A stretch of DNA of 46,301 nucleotides from an uncultured Prevotellaceae bacterium (GTDB taxonomy: Bacteria > Bacteroidota > Bacteroidia > Bacteroidales > Muribaculaceae): contig CAMVBJ010000027.1 of NCBI GenBank assembly GCA_947165675.1, positions 1-46,301 of the forward strand. The letters run 5' to 3'. A program made the translations under genes and the position numbers. Position 1 is the stretch's first letter. Every line of letters begins with the position of its first letter. Below the pieces are notes generated by a model. It was not told the DNA's origin. It saw only the letters and a program-made list of their open reading frames with translations, and did not search any database. Below are positions 5,704 to 15,475 of the stretch, piece by piece.

Positions 5704-8502
5704 ATGATTAAATTAACAAAACAAGGGCTACTGTTTGCCCTCATGTGTGTCACAGGAATCCTTGGGATGTCTGCTCAAGAACTGGACTATAACCCAAACC
5801 CCTCTGTTACTAAAGACTTACCATCGGCAACCATTAATGCAGCGTACACGTCATCGGCAACCCATGATAAGTCATGGTATGAGCAAGAAAAATTCAATTA
5901 CAATTGGACAGATGCTAATGGCGCATCACACACTTCAAAATTCACAGATATTGCAACAGATCCATATCAGATTTACGCACTGTTACGTATGGCATACTGC
6001 AATCCTAATGTTCCAGGCATTAAGTACTCTGGACAATTCGGAAAATCTGTTTACTATGGCTCCATAGGTACAGGATGGGGTATCAGCTCTAGCGAAGTAT
6101 CATCACCCATAGAAGATGGTCATACATTATTCATGATCGCACTGAAGAATTATAATGGAAGTAACCCCTCAAGCATAAGTAATAAGAGTGCATTAATCAA
6201 TTACATTTCAACTAATATAGAATCAGTCGAACTGTTGACGAACGGCATGAGAATTGGTTCAGATGAAAATGAAGGTACCGTTTTCAACATCTCTGGTAAC
6301 TATAATAGATTTTTCATTATTGGAAAAGGAAAATCATATAGCGTCTATTCACCATCAGCAAATAATGGTGGCGATGGTTATGCTCCATTTGATGTGATGT
6401 TTGAGGAATACAGCCCAACAACTACATCAGCCAGTGCACCTATTGCCGACTTTTATGCAAAAATGGTTGCTGGAGAGATGTATCCCGTCATTCATGATTG
6501 CCGTTCGGTAATCTATTTCAAGCATTATTTCTCTATGACTGGCCAAAGCGGGATTGAAGAAAAGTCCATGACGGGCCTTAACATCTTCATCCCCGACAGT
6601 CGCAATGTCTATAACGCAAGAAATTACTCAACCAGCCACCAGCCGCAAGTGGGTCTTTACACCATTAAACTTGGAGCCTCAGCTTCATTAGGCACAAACG
6701 AAAGCACTTGTGACGTCACACTCAGTTGGACGTCTTCACTTGATCAGATGGCCAAGGAAACTGTACCTCAGAACTACACCGTCTATGTTGTTCTGACCGA
6801 TGAATTCGGCAATGAAAGTTACCAAAAGCTTGAGGTGACACCCAATCCCACTGGTTCAACAACAATGACTTATACGGTTCCCCGCACACAAAACAGCTAC
6901 ACCATCAACTACATTGTATCGGGAACGCCCAGCGATGAGAATTACAGTAATTTCTTCACCTGGAGCAATACTGCAAGCGTGGTTATTCCTGGCATGAGCG
7001 CCAACGAAATTCTGAGTCTGTACGTGAATCACTATGAGAGCGACTATAAAAGTGATGAGGAGCGTAACTACTATCGCAACATGTTTAATGTAAAAAATGA
7101 GAATATCGCCTACGGTCTCACACCTGCAATGATTGCTGCTGGACACAACCAGTTTGACATCATCCGTTACAACAACGGGAACTATGGTAATTCAACTGTT
7201 GTAGGGCACCTCACATTGAGCTTGAGCGGAAGTACAGTTAGATACAACATTGATTATATTAATCAAAACATCTTGCCTGGTTATCAACTGAACAACCTGG
7301 GTATTGCAACTAATGGTTCACTTGGAAATTATGCCAACGATGCCATTATTAACATGAACAGCATTGTCATTTGTGATCAATTCAGCACTGAAACCAATGA
7401 CAACATGCATCCCTCACGCTATGAATATATCCTGCATGAAAATGCCGAAAACGATCCAATCTTCAGCAACATGGTTGTTATTCCTGTATTCAAGACAACC
7501 TCTACCATCGACGGTTACTACACGCTCAATGAAATCATGGATGATGTTGATGCCACTCTTACCACGAATGTATTAAACACTAATGTCGAAATGCAGCTTT
7601 CTAACAATCCAAGCGTCTATTACTACACTCTCATGCGCGGCACCAATTCGACTCCAGACCAAATCATTTCTAAACTTCAACGTCGCACCGATGGAAGTTT
7701 CCTTGAAATGCTCAATGTCCTCGACTATGATGGTCAAGTGATTGACATGGAAGGCCAGGCAACCAAGGTTATTGACCGTCTTGACAACAACATCGTAACC
7801 GGAGATGCAGATAACTATGTTAGCTACCAACCCATCGTCTGGACATTCGGTAATGACCGTATCAAGAATGATGGCGAGAACAGCTATGGTGCACCCATCT
7901 GGAAAACCCGTTCTGGAAATGTGGAAATACAAGGTAACAGACCACATCATCAGGGTGAATGGGTTGACGAAAACGGCGAACTTTGTGGTGTTTACAATCC
8001 ACTGCTTACAGTAATTGGTAATGTACCCGAGATTGAGGGCGCTGAATATGAACCCTACATGTATCGTGTATGGAGACTCTGCGACAATGTTCGTGGTTAC
8101 GTGTATAACAACCTGACTGGCAAATACACCAATGATCCTTATGCAGACCGCTCAAGTGTAAAACTGGTTGCAGAAAGAATTACAAACGAGCCTTCGGCTA
8201 CTTTTGGTGAAGATGGCAGTCTTGACTTTGGAGCAATCACTGGTTCTAACATCAAGTTCATAGTGCGCTTCTACTATGTCAAGAAAGACCAACAAACTTC
8301 AGAAAAACCCATGTTCTACGTAGTTAGCCAAGAAATCAGCTGGGATGCAACAGGAATTCAAGAAATTGACAGCGAAAAAGTTGCAAGCAAGACCTATTAT
8401 AATTGCTTAGGCGTAGCCTCAGATACACCCTATAACGGCTTAAACATCGTAGTCACTCAATACACCAACGGCAAAACGAGCACAGCCAAGGTTATACGAT
8501 AA
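5704..8502 (+). CDS. Large secreted protein with T9SS-like C-terminal tail, 932 aa
   Basis: The signal peptide (LLFALMCVTGILGMSAQ) is cleaved at about residue 24. The body is rich in Asn, Ser, Thr and Tyr, consistent with an extended beta-rich extracellular protein. It includes Ig/fibronectin-like stretches at about 310-385 (VGLYTIKLG... and a VYVVLTDEFGNESYQ segment) and about 790-890. I recognise no catalytic motif. The last 45 residues (YYNCLGVAS, then GLNIVVTQYTNGK, ending in AKVIR) match the sorting tail seen on many Bacteroidales exported proteins and probably direct type IX-like export or anchoring. The gene is clearly more A+T-rich than its neighbours, suggesting different history. 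It has no dockerin. Expression should be governed by the unusual structured upstream region. Confidence 0.8.
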   Translation: MIKLTKQGLLFALMCVTGILGMSAQELDYNPNPSVTKDLPSATINAAYTSSATHDKSWYEQEKFNYNWTDANGASHTSKFTDIATDPYQIYALLRMAYCNPNVPGIKYSGQFGKSVYYGSIGTGWGISSSEVSSPIEDGHTLFMIALKNYNGSNPSSISNKSALINYISTNIESVELLTNGMRIGSDENEGTVFNISGNYNRFFIIGKGKSYSVYSPSANNGGDGYAPFDVMFEEYSPTTTSASAPIADFYAKMVAGEMYPVIHDCRSVIYFKHYFSMTGQSGIEEKSMTGLNIFIPDSRNVYNARNYSTSHQPQVGLYTIKLGASASLGTNESTCDVTLSWTSSLDQMAKETVPQNYTVYVVLTDEFGNESYQKLEVTPNPTGSTTMTYTVPRTQNSYTINYIVSGTPSDENYSNFFTWSNTASVVIPGMSANEILSLYVNHYESDYKSDEERNYYRNMFNVKNENIAYGLTPAMIAAGHNQFDIIRYNNGNYGNSTVVGHLTLSLSGSTVRYNIDYINQNILPGYQLNNLGIATNGSLGNYANDAIINMNSIVICDQFSTETNDNMHPSRYEYILHENAENDPIFSNMVVIPVFKTTSTIDGYYTLNEIMDDVDATLTTNVLNTNVEMQLSNNPSVYYYTLMRGTNSTPDQIISKLQRRTDGSFLEMLNVLDYDGQVIDMEGQATKVIDRLDNNIVTGDADNYVSYQPIVWTFGNDRIKNDGENSYGAPIWKTRSGNVEIQGNRPHHQGEWVDENGELCGVYNPLLTVIGNVPEIEGAEYEPYMYRVWRLCDNVRGYVYNNLTGKYTNDPYADRSSVKLVAERITNEPSATFGEDGSLDFGAITGSNIKFIVRFYYVKKDQQTSEKPMFYVVSQEISWDATGIQEIDSEKVASKTYYNCLGVASDTPYNGLNIVVTQYTNGKTSTAKVIR

Positions 8503-8552
8503 CATCAACCGTTCATTTCAAAGTCGCCTGAAATGAACTCCGCACAATCTTT

Positions 8553-8587
8553 GAGGACCCAGCAGAACTGGGTCCTCGCTTTTTTCA
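8553..8587 (+). terminator. Intrinsic terminator
   Basis: GAGGACCCAG (8553-8562) and CTGGGTCCTC (8568-8577) form a perfect 10-bp stem with a 5-nt loop, followed by GCTTTTTTC. Confidence 0.9.
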
Positions 8588-8643
8588 TACCTAATATTTA
8601 ATGAAATATTATCATCAAATGACAATAATTTGAGAAAATGTGG

Positions 8644-8651
8644 TACCTTTG
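8644..8651 (+). promoter_or_regulatory. -7 element TACCTTTG for deoD
   Basis: A canonical box 43 nt before the deoD start. The nearest TTTG (8629-8632) is too close to act as -33, so the upstream element is weak. Confidence 0.65.
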
Positions 8652-8693
8652 CAGTTAATCACATTAAAACGAAATTAAATCAAATATTGAATT

Positions 8694-9404
8694 ATGGCAG
8701 ACAAAACACCTACTCCACACATTGGCGCCAAGTATGGCGAAATTGCACCCGTCGTGATAATGGCCGGCGACCCCCTGCGTGCCAAGATGATGGCCGAGCG
8801 CTATCTTGAGAATCCCGTGATGTATAACCAGGTGCGCGGCATGCTCGGCTTCACCGGCATGTATAAGGGCAAACGTGTGTCGGTTCAGGGTCATGGCATG
8901 GGCATCCCGTCAATCGGCATCTACTCTTACGAGCTGTTCAACTTCTATGACGTCAAGACCATCATCCGTGTGGGCTCGGCTGGATCGATGCACCCCGACC
9001 TGCATATTGGTGATCTGGTGATGGCAATGGGTGCCTGCACCAACAGTGCCTATGCCATGCAATTCCACCTGCCAGGCGTTTATGCCCCGATTGCCGACTT
9101 CGGTCTGCTGCGTGCAGCTGTCGAGAAAGCCGAAGAACTGGGCTACCGCTACAAGGTGGGCAACGTCTATTCGTCAGACACCTTCTACGATGACAGCCCA
9201 GCCACCGACCAGTGGCAGAAGATGGGCGTACTCGCCGTCGAGATGGAGGCCCCAGCACTCTACATGAATGCAGCCCGCAGTGGTGCCCGCGCCCTGTGCC
9301 TGTGCACCATCAGCGACTCGCTTGTGACCGGAGAGGTTACCACCGCCGAGGAGCGACAGAATAATTTCACCCAGATGATGGACGTAGCCTTTGGCATTAT
9401 ATAA
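8694..9404 (+). CDS. deoD: Purine nucleoside phosphorylase, DeoD type
   Basis: Phosphorolysis of purine (deoxy)nucleosides to base and (deoxy)ribose-1-phosphate in nucleoside salvage; a cytoplasmic hexamer in this family. At 236 residues it has the usual DeoD length. Seen motifs: [20 protein letters not shown] at the N-terminus (the phosphate-binding GDP-R follows), the RGMLGFTG segment, [10 protein letters not shown], the RVGSAGS phosphate loop, the VEMEAPALY nucleoside-binding strand, and the catalytic Asp of [11 protein letters not shown]. The downstream gap to the FabK/NMO-like gene is 114 nt and lacks a promoter box, so read-through is possible. Confidence 0.95.
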   Translation: MADKTPTPHIGAKYGEIAPVVIMAGDPLRAKMMAERYLENPVMYNQVRGMLGFTGMYKGKRVSVQGHGMGIPSIGIYSYELFNFYDVKTIIRVGSAGSMHPDLHIGDLVMAMGACTNSAYAMQFHLPGVYAPIADFGLLRAAVEKAEELGYRYKVGNVYSSDTFYDDSPATDQWQKMGVLAVEMEAPALYMNAARSGARALCLCTISDSLVTGEVTTAEERQNNFTQMMDVAFGII

Positions 9405-9518
9405 TTGGGGCTTTAGGTTTTAGGCTATAGGCAATTAGGTGTTAGGGCTTTGCTTGTACAGTTTCTACAGATAATTGCTACAAGTCAATAATGAATTGCG
9501 AAACAACGATCTTAAGTT
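9405..9518. repeat. Spacer with TTAGG-type short repeats
   Basis: The first 45 nt repeat variants of TTTAGG, CTATAGG and TTAGGTGTTAGGG. Similar degenerate short repeats occur in other intergenic spacers of this window (24280-24325, 27241-27345). No promoter box is evident. Confidence 0.5.
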
Positions 9519-10508
9519 ATGGCTATGAAATCAAGAATCACCGAGTTGTTCGAAATTGATTATCCCATCATTTCGGGTGGCATGGTGTGGTGCAGCGGAT
9601 GGGAACTCGCTGCTGCTGTGAGCAATGCAGGAGGACTGGGGCTGATTGGTGCCGGATCGATGACACCCGAGGTACTGCGTGAACACATTGTCAAGTGCCG
9701 TCAAGCGACAAGTTACCCATTTGGAGTGAACGTGCCACTGATGCGACCGCAGGCTGCCGAGTTGATGGAAGTCATAGCAGCCGAGAATGTACCTGTCGTG
9801 TTCACCTCGGCCGGTAGTCCCAAGAAATGGACGGGCTGGCTGCACGAGCGCGGCATCAAGGTTGCCCATGTCGTATCATCGTCGGCATTTGCAATAAAAT
9901 GTGAACAAGCTGGCGTCGATGCCGTGGTGGCCGAGGGCTTTGAGGCTGGCGGTCATAATGGCAAAGAAGAGACCACCACCATGTGCTTGATTCCCGCCGT
10001 GAGACGCGCCACAAGCCTGCCTCTCATCGCCGCCGGTGGAATTGCTACCGGTGATGCAATGTTAGCGATCGAGGCTATGGGTGCCGACGGCGTGCAAATT
10101 GGCACTTTGTTTGCCCTCACCCAAGAGAGTTCGGCCCACGAGGACTTCAAGCGCTACTGCCTAAACCTCAACGAGGGTGATACGCTCTTGCACTTCAGGA
10201 AACTCTCTCCCACCCGTCTGGTCAAAAATGGTTTCCAAACCATAGTACAAGAAGCCGAAGACCGTGGCGCGAGCGGTGACGAATTGCTCGACATTATCGG
10301 CATTGGGAAAACACGCACGGGCATCTTTGAAGGCGACGTCGAGAACGGCGAACTCGAGATAGGCCAGGTAACCGGCCTGCTCAAGGGCCGCGAAATAGAA
10401 CCCGTCGAGGTGGTGATGAATCGCTTCGTGTCGGAGTACTATAGTGCGCGCAGGCAGCTCATTAATCAAGCATTAGATGAGCAAATTTCAAGAAGAACTT
10501 TAATATAA
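9519..10508 (+). CDS. FabK-like enoyl-ACP reductase / nitronate monooxygenase family protein
   Basis: An FMN-dependent TIM-barrel protein of 329 residues. The N-terminus YPIISGGM and the segment AAAVSNAGGLGLIGAGS are the family signature. AEGFEAGGHNGKEETTTM, LPLIAAGGIATGDA and GADGVQIGTLFALTQES line the flavin and phosphate site and are closer to FabK (enoyl-ACP reductase II) than to true nitronate monooxygenases. In Bacteroidales this protein may carry the last step of fatty-acid elongation, which fits fabG elsewhere in the window. Annotation pipelines often call it nitronate monooxygenase. ATG at 9519 precedes another ATG two codons later; either is possible. It is followed by the DUF4494 gene after 46 nt. 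Confidence 0.85.
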   Translation: MAMKSRITELFEIDYPIISGGMVWCSGWELAAAVSNAGGLGLIGAGSMTPEVLREHIVKCRQATSYPFGVNVPLMRPQAAELMEVIAAENVPVVFTSAGSPKKWTGWLHERGIKVAHVVSSSAFAIKCEQAGVDAVVAEGFEAGGHNGKEETTTMCLIPAVRRATSLPLIAAGGIATGDAMLAIEAMGADGVQIGTLFALTQESSAHEDFKRYCLNLNEGDTLLHFRKLSPTRLVKNGFQTIVQEAEDRGASGDELLDIIGIGKTRTGIFEGDVENGELEIGQVTGLLKGREIEPVEVVMNRFVSEYYSARRQLINQALDEQISRRTLI

Positions 10509-10554
10509 TCAACAAATATAAACTATCACTTTAAAAATACAGAAATAAATAATT

Positions 10555-11040
10555 ATGTCACAGTGGTTTGAATGTAAAGTAAAGTACGACCGCATGATGG
10601 AAAACGGTGCAATGAAAACCGTTTCTGAGCCCTATCTTGTTGATGCATTGTCATTTACAGAAGCCGAGGCTCGCATCACCGACAAAATGCAACCCTATAT
10701 CTCGGGTGAATTCAGTGTTGACACAGTCAAGCGCGTCAAGTTGAGTGACATTTTCTATAATGAGGCTGGAGACCGCTGGTATAAGGTAAAAACCAACTTT
10801 ATCACCATCGACGAGAAAACAGCTGTAGAAAAACGCACCGCCAGCTTCCAGATGGTGCAGGCAAGCGATTTCAAGGGGGCCCTTGCAACCTTCATGGAAG
10901 GTATGCACGACACGATGGCCGACTTTGAAATCGCCTCAATTACCGAGACTCCCCTTATGGACGTATTCCCTGCCGACCTTGACGAGACCCGCGCTGACCG
11001 CGAGGCACGCCAGAAAGCCCAGAATCAGCAGAACAATTAA
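10555..11040 (+). CDS. DUF4494 domain-containing protein
   Basis: A 161-residue soluble protein of the Bacteroidota-specific DUF4494 family. The start (MSQWFECKVKYDRMMENG), the middle VKRVKLSDIF and DRWYKVKTNFITIDEKT fit the family. The C-terminal tail is charged and Gln/Asn-rich. Function is unknown. Its stop is 23 nt before yggS, an arrangement I recall from other Bacteroidales, which suggests a conserved operon. Confidence 0.85.
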   Translation: MSQWFECKVKYDRMMENGAMKTVSEPYLVDALSFTEAEARITDKMQPYISGEFSVDTVKRVKLSDIFYNEAGDRWYKVKTNFITIDEKTAVEKRTASFQMVQASDFKGALATFMEGMHDTMADFEIASITETPLMDVFPADLDETRADREARQKAQNQQNN

Positions 11041-11063
11041 TCGTCATAACACCAGCAACAGCC

Positions 11064-11738
11064 ATGTCAAGCATCAAGGATAATCTCAAAAAAGTCACAG
11101 CCCAACTCCCCGAGGGCGTGCGACTCATTGCCGTATCCAAGTTTCATCCTGTCGAGGAACTCGCTGAGGCTTATGAAGCAGGGCAACGACTCTTCGGCGA
11201 AAACCGAGCCCAGGAACTTGTCGCAAAAGCTCCAGAATTGCCTGGGGACATCAGATGGCACTTCATTGGACACTTGCAAAAAAACAAGGTGCGCGCCATC
11301 ATGCCACATGTCACAGTAATAGAGAGTGTGGATAGTGTGGAACTGCTCCGCCTCATTGAGAAAGAAGCCGCCCGCATCGACCGCACCGTCGACGTGCTGT
11401 TGCAACTGCATGTTGCACAGGAGGAAACTAAAAGCGGTTTCAGTATTGACGAGGTGTTGGCTGCAGCCGATGCTGGCGAATTGACCGAGAACTTGCCTCA
11501 CGTCCACGTGTGCGGAGTGATGGCGATGGCCTCGCTCACCGATGACATGGAGCAGGTGGCAAGGGAGTTTGATCAGGTTAGGCGCACCTACCTCACGTTG
11601 AAGGATGGCCCGTTTGACGAGAGTGAATACTTCAACGAGTTGAGCATGGGCATGAGCGATGACTGGCCTGTCGCCGTCAAGTATGGCGCAACGCTGGTAC
11701 GCATCGGTACAGCTATTTTCGGTCCAAGGAGATACTGA
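11064..11738 (+). CDS. YggS-family pyridoxal phosphate homeostasis protein
   Basis: A PLP-binding TIM-barrel protein (COG0325, ProsC/YBL036C family) involved in vitamin B6 and amino-acid homeostasis, with no known catalysis. At 224 residues it has the usual length. The PLP lysine lies in LIAVSKFHP near residue 27. FGENRAQEL, WHFIGHLQKNKVR, and the phosphate-binding end LSMGMSDDW and VRIGTAIFG are all present. It is the last gene of the run starting with the FabK-like gene and is followed by a terminator hairpin. Confidence 0.95.
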   Translation: MSSIKDNLKKVTAQLPEGVRLIAVSKFHPVEELAEAYEAGQRLFGENRAQELVAKAPELPGDIRWHFIGHLQKNKVRAIMPHVTVIESVDSVELLRLIEKEAARIDRTVDVLLQLHVAQEETKSGFSIDEVLAAADAGELTENLPHVHVCGVMAMASLTDDMEQVAREFDQVRRTYLTLKDGPFDESEYFNELSMGMSDDWPVAVKYGATLVRIGTAIFGPRRY

Positions 11739-11762
11739 ACCTGCAAGCCAATTAAGTCTAAT

Positions 11763-11813
11763 AAATGAGCAATGAACTGGCAATTTTTCGTCATTTTGTT
11801 GCTCATTTTGTTA
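11763..11813 (+). terminator. Terminator-like hairpin after yggS
   Basis: AAATGAGCAA (11763-11772) pairs exactly with TTGCTCATTT (11799-11808), followed by TGTT. The loop is 26 nt and the T-run is short, so efficiency is uncertain. Confidence 0.5.
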
Positions 11814-11821
11814 TAAATGTG

Positions 11822-11829
11822 TAATTTTG
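11822..11829 (+). promoter_or_regulatory. -7 element TAATTTTG for the MFS gene
   Basis: Matches TAnnTTTG, 50 nt upstream of the ATG at 11879. Confidence 0.6.
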
Positions 11830-11878
11830 ACCAATTTTTCAAAAGAAATTCAATTATTAACTACACAAAATTATAGAA

Positions 11879-13144
11879 ATGGCTCAAAAATCAAAACAAT
11901 GGGCAGCGATTATCATGATGATCGCGCTATTCGCAATGATTGCCTTCGTGACCAACCTGTGTTCACCCATGGCAACCATCGTTAAGAACCAGTTCGGTGC
12001 CTCGGAGGCTGCTGGACAGATCGGCAACTACGCCAACTTCATTGCTTACCTGTTGATGGGTATTCCCAGCGGTATGCTTATCACCAAGATGGGTTACAAG
12101 AAAACCGCCCTTGCCGCCCTGGTGGTGGGAATCATCGGCCTTGTCCTTGAGTATGTCAGTGGTCAGGTAGGTGGCGCCGGTGCTTACTGGATTTATCTGC
12201 TTGGTGCCTTCATCAGCGGTATGTGCATGTGCATGCTCAACACCGTTGTCAATCCCCTGCTCAACGTGCTGGGCGGTGGCGGCAAGACCGGTAACCAGTT
12301 GATTCAAATTGGCGGCGCCTTCAACTCGGCGGCTGCCGTTGCTGTTTACATCCTGATGGGTGCTCTCATCGGTGAGGTGACCAAGGATACTCAGATTGCC
12401 GACGCCACTCCCGCGATGTTTATTGCACTGGGCATCTTTATTGTAGCCTTTGTCGTGCTGTTGTTCACCACGATCAAAGAGCCCGAACAGGCTCCCATGG
12501 AGATGAGTCTGATTCCTGGAGCGCTCAAGTTCCGTCACTTCTCGCTCGGTGCACTGGCCATCTTCCTGTACATGAGCGTGGAAGTGGGTACTCCCACCTA
12601 CATGATTTCTTATCTGCAAACACCCGAGGTGGGTGTAACCGCAGGCGTGGCCGCATTAATTGCTTCGGTTTATTGGCTGATGATGTTTATTGGTCGCACC
12701 ATTGGCGGATTCATTGGCGGATTCGTGAGCAGCCGCGCGATGGTATCGACAGTTGCTGCCGTTGCCATCATCCTGTTGCTGTTTGGCATGTTCGCACCCA
12801 CCGACATCAGGGTGAATGTTCCTGGCATTGATTGGGGTAACCTCAGCCTTATCTGGACCCCTGTTCCTATTGGCGTATTTGCCTTCATTCTCGTGGGTCT
12901 CTGCACCTCAGTCATGTGGGGTGGCATCTTCAATATGGCTGTTGAGGGCCTGGGCAAGTACACTGCAGCGGCCAGTGGTATCTTTATGACTATGGTATTT
13001 GGCTGCGCCGTGATGGTGGCTCTGCAAGCCGTCATTGCCGACAAGGTGAGCATCTTGTCAAGCTACTGGATTCCCGTGGCCTGTGCTGCCTATATTCTGT
13101 TCTATGCCCTGGTCGGCAGCAAGCCCTCCCAGAAAGCAGAATAA
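11879..13144 (+). CDS. MFS transporter, sugar-permease-like
   Basis: An inner-membrane secondary transporter of 421 residues with about 12 predicted helices. The segment GIPSGMLITKMGYKKT between helices 2 and 3 is the MFS signature loop, and GRTIGGFIGGFVSSR is the equivalent loop in the second half. NTVVNPLLNVLGGGGKTGNQL after helix 4 resembles the NPLI region of FucP/GluP-type sugar permeases, so a sugar or polyol substrate is a reasonable guess. No metabolic partner gene is adjacent. It has its own promoter and terminator. Confidence 0.85.
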   Translation: MAQKSKQWAAIIMMIALFAMIAFVTNLCSPMATIVKNQFGASEAAGQIGNYANFIAYLLMGIPSGMLITKMGYKKTALAALVVGIIGLVLEYVSGQVGGAGAYWIYLLGAFISGMCMCMLNTVVNPLLNVLGGGGKTGNQLIQIGGAFNSAAAVAVYILMGALIGEVTKDTQIADATPAMFIALGIFIVAFVVLLFTTIKEPEQAPMEMSLIPGALKFRHFSLGALAIFLYMSVEVGTPTYMISYLQTPEVGVTAGVAALIASVYWLMMFIGRTIGGFIGGFVSSRAMVSTVAAVAIILLLFGMFAPTDIRVNVPGIDWGNLSLIWTPVPIGVFAFILVGLCTSVMWGGIFNMAVEGLGKYTAAASGIFMTMVFGCAVMVALQAVIADKVSILSSYWIPVACAAYILFYALVGSKPSQKAE

Positions 13145-13172
13145 TATTCGCCATCTGATAATCACTAAAAAT

Positions 13173-13218
13173 AATAATATGGCCTCACCAAAATAGGCGA
13201 GGTCATATTATTTTTTTT
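13173..13218 (+). terminator. Intrinsic terminator
   Basis: AATAATATGGCCTC (13173-13186) pairs with GAGGTCATATTATT (13199-13212) with one wobble pair. The T-run at 13211-13218 overlaps the stem end. Confidence 0.85.
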
Positions 13219-13249
13219 GCATTTCTGCTACAGATTGGGAAAAAAGCTG

Positions 13250-13257
13250 TATATTTG
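13250..13257 (+). promoter_or_regulatory. -7 element TATATTTG for transketolase
   Basis: Canonical box; TTGG at 13235 is the nearest upstream element. The leader to the ATG at 13307 is about 43 nt. Confidence 0.65.
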
Positions 13258-13306
13258 TAGATTAAATACAAGAAGTAAAAAAACCTCAATAATAATATCA
13301 AGAATT

Positions 13307-15334
13307 ATGATCGATTCCAAATTAATGACACGCGCGGCAGACAATATCCGAATCCTTGCCGCATCAATGGTCGAACAGGCCAAGTCTGGTCATCCAGGTG
13401 GCGCCATGGGTGGTGCAGACTTTGTCAACGTCCTATTCTCCAAGTACCTTGTCACAGACCCCGACAATCCCTCATGGTTTGCCCGTGACCGTTTCTTCCT
13501 GGATCCAGGCCACATGTCACCCATGCTATATAGTGTGTTGCATCTCGCTGGTCGCTATACAGTCGATGACCTGAAGGCCTTCCGTTCCTGGGGCAGCATA
13601 ACCCCTGGACACCCCGAGCTCGACGTGGAGCATGGCGTGGAGAACACATCAGGTCCTTTGGGCCAAGGTCACGTAATGGCCGTGGGGTGTGCCATTGCCG
13701 AACGCTTTATCGCCACCCACTATAGTGAAGTGTTCGCCCACAAGACCTATGCCTTTATCAGCGATGGCGGAATACAGGAAGGCATCTCACAGGAGGCTGC
13801 CCGCATCGCTGGTTATCTGGGTCTGAACAACCTCATCATGTTCTACGACAGCAACACGGTGCAACTCTCGACCGACTGTGACGCCGTGAGCAACGAGGAT
13901 ACCGCCATGAAGTACCGCGCGTGGAACTGGAACGTCATTGAATGTGATGGCACCGACCCCGATGCCCTTGCCAGTGCTCTTGACAAAGCCATCGCCGAAA
14001 CCGATCGCCCCACCATCATCATTGGCCACACCATCATGGGTCGTGGCGCTGTGACCGCTGAGGGTCAAAACTTTGAGGGCAAATGCAGTACTCATGGTAA
14101 CCCCCTGAGCAAATCTGGTGCCGACTATGCCAAAACCATTGAGCACTTGGGTGGAGATCCCGAGAATCCATGGATTGTATTCCCTGAAGTGGCAGAACTT
14201 TACAAACAACGCGCCGAGGAGCAGCGCAAGTTAGTCGCCCAGCGACAGCAATCCATAGACGCTTGGGCAGAAGTTAACCCCGATTCCATGCAACGCCTGC
14301 AAGGATATATCGACGGTAAGGTTCCCGAGGTGGATTATGCCGCCATCATCCATAAACCAGGAATCGCTACCCGCGCGGCATCGGCTAACGTGCTTGCCGC
14401 ACTGGCCGAAAAAGTCGAGAACATGATCGTATCATCGGCCGACCTTGCCAATAGTGATAAAACCGATGCATTCCTCAAAGCGCGCGGAGCATTCAAGACT
14501 CATGACTTCAAGGGTGCCTTCTTACACGCCGGTGTATCGGAGCTCGCGATGGCTGCCATTATCAACGGTATCGCCCTGCATGGTGGCATGATTGCGGCTT
14601 GTGGCACATTCTTTGTCTTCAGCGACTACATTAAACCCGCAGCACGATTGTCCGCATTGATGGAATTGCCTGTCAAGTTTATCTGGACACACGACGCCTT
14701 CCGTGTTGGAGAAGATGGTCCCACTCACGAGCCCGTCGAGCAAGAAGCACAAATCCGCCTAATGGAAGAACTCAAGAACCACCATGGTCGCAATAGCATG
14801 CTCGTGCTGCGTCCAGCCGATGCCGCCGAGACCTCGGTCGCCTGGAAAATGGCTATGGAGAACAATCTCACACCGACGGCACTGATTCTGTCACGCCAGA
14901 ACATCGATGACCTGCCCTCGACAAGTGGCAACCGCTATGCCGACGCCCTTGGCGCTGAACGTGGAGGCTATATAGTCATTAAGCAGGATCAGCCTGATAT
15001 TACCCTCGTGGGTAATGGCTCTGAGGTAGCCACCCTTGTCGCCGCAGCCCGCATCATCCAGGAGAACGGCATCAAGGCGCAAGTCGTCTCGATGCCATCC
15101 ATCGGTCTATTCCTCGACCAGGACGCCGACTATTGCGACAGTGTGATTCCCGCCAATGTGCCCACATTCGGCCTCACATCCGGATTGCCCAGCACCCTGC
15201 GCCGAGTGCTTCCCACTGGCCCCATCTATGGGCTGGACCACTTTGGAGCCTCTGCGCCCTACAAGGTTCTTGACGAGAAATTCGGCTTTACTCCAGATTG
15301 TGTAGCGTCATGCATTATGGCACTGTTAAAATAA
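13307..15334 (+). CDS. tkt: Transketolase
   Basis: A thiamine-diphosphate enzyme of the non-oxidative pentose phosphate pathway that transfers a two-carbon ketol unit between sugar phosphates. The 675-residue length fits bacterial transketolases. Seen: KSGHPGGAMGGAD near the N-terminus, HGVENTSGPLGQG, the ThDP/Mg motif beginning SDGGIQEGI and ending in YDSN, then in the second domain WTHDAFRVGEDGPTHEPVEQ with the catalytic Glu/His region and LRPADA. The frame is open back to 13217, but ATG at 13307 was chosen because it follows the promoter and gives the standard MIDSKLMTRAADNIR start. Monocistronic by layout. Confidence 0.96.
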   Translation: MIDSKLMTRAADNIRILAASMVEQAKSGHPGGAMGGADFVNVLFSKYLVTDPDNPSWFARDRFFLDPGHMSPMLYSVLHLAGRYTVDDLKAFRSWGSITPGHPELDVEHGVENTSGPLGQGHVMAVGCAIAERFIATHYSEVFAHKTYAFISDGGIQEGISQEAARIAGYLGLNNLIMFYDSNTVQLSTDCDAVSNEDTAMKYRAWNWNVIECDGTDPDALASALDKAIAETDRPTIIIGHTIMGRGAVTAEGQNFEGKCSTHGNPLSKSGADYAKTIEHLGGDPENPWIVFPEVAELYKQRAEEQRKLVAQRQQSIDAWAEVNPDSMQRLQGYIDGKVPEVDYAAIIHKPGIATRAASANVLAALAEKVENMIVSSADLANSDKTDAFLKARGAFKTHDFKGAFLHAGVSELAMAAIINGIALHGGMIAACGTFFVFSDYIKPAARLSALMELPVKFIWTHDAFRVGEDGPTHEPVEQEAQIRLMEELKNHHGRNSMLVLRPADAAETSVAWKMAMENNLTPTALILSRQNIDDLPSTSGNRYADALGAERGGYIVIKQDQPDITLVGNGSEVATLVAAARIIQENGIKAQVVSMPSIGLFLDQDADYCDSVIPANVPTFGLTSGLPSTLRRVLPTGPIYGLDHFGASAPYKVLDEKFGFTPDCVASCIMALLK

Positions 15335-15393
15335 TTATTTTTATTTAATAGTAAATTTTTGGTGATTTTTTTCTTTGAAATCAAAAAAAAGCT

Positions 15394-15401
15394 TAATTTT
15401 G
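15394..15401 (+). promoter_or_regulatory. -7 element TAATTTTG for the OmpA-family gene
   Basis: Canonical box with TTTG at 15374-15377, 16 nt upstream, slightly short of the usual spacing. The leader is about 68 nt. Confidence 0.65.
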
Positions 15402-15475
15402 CACGATAAAAGCAACAAACTATTTAAGCCAATCTTGATAATAAAAAAGTTTAACAATAAAAATACTAAGTAATT

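Noticed and set aside
13217-13306. Upstream extension of transketolase by 30 codons
   Set aside because: The extension crosses the preceding terminator T-run and the TATATTTG promoter box and has no resemblance to transketolase N-termini.
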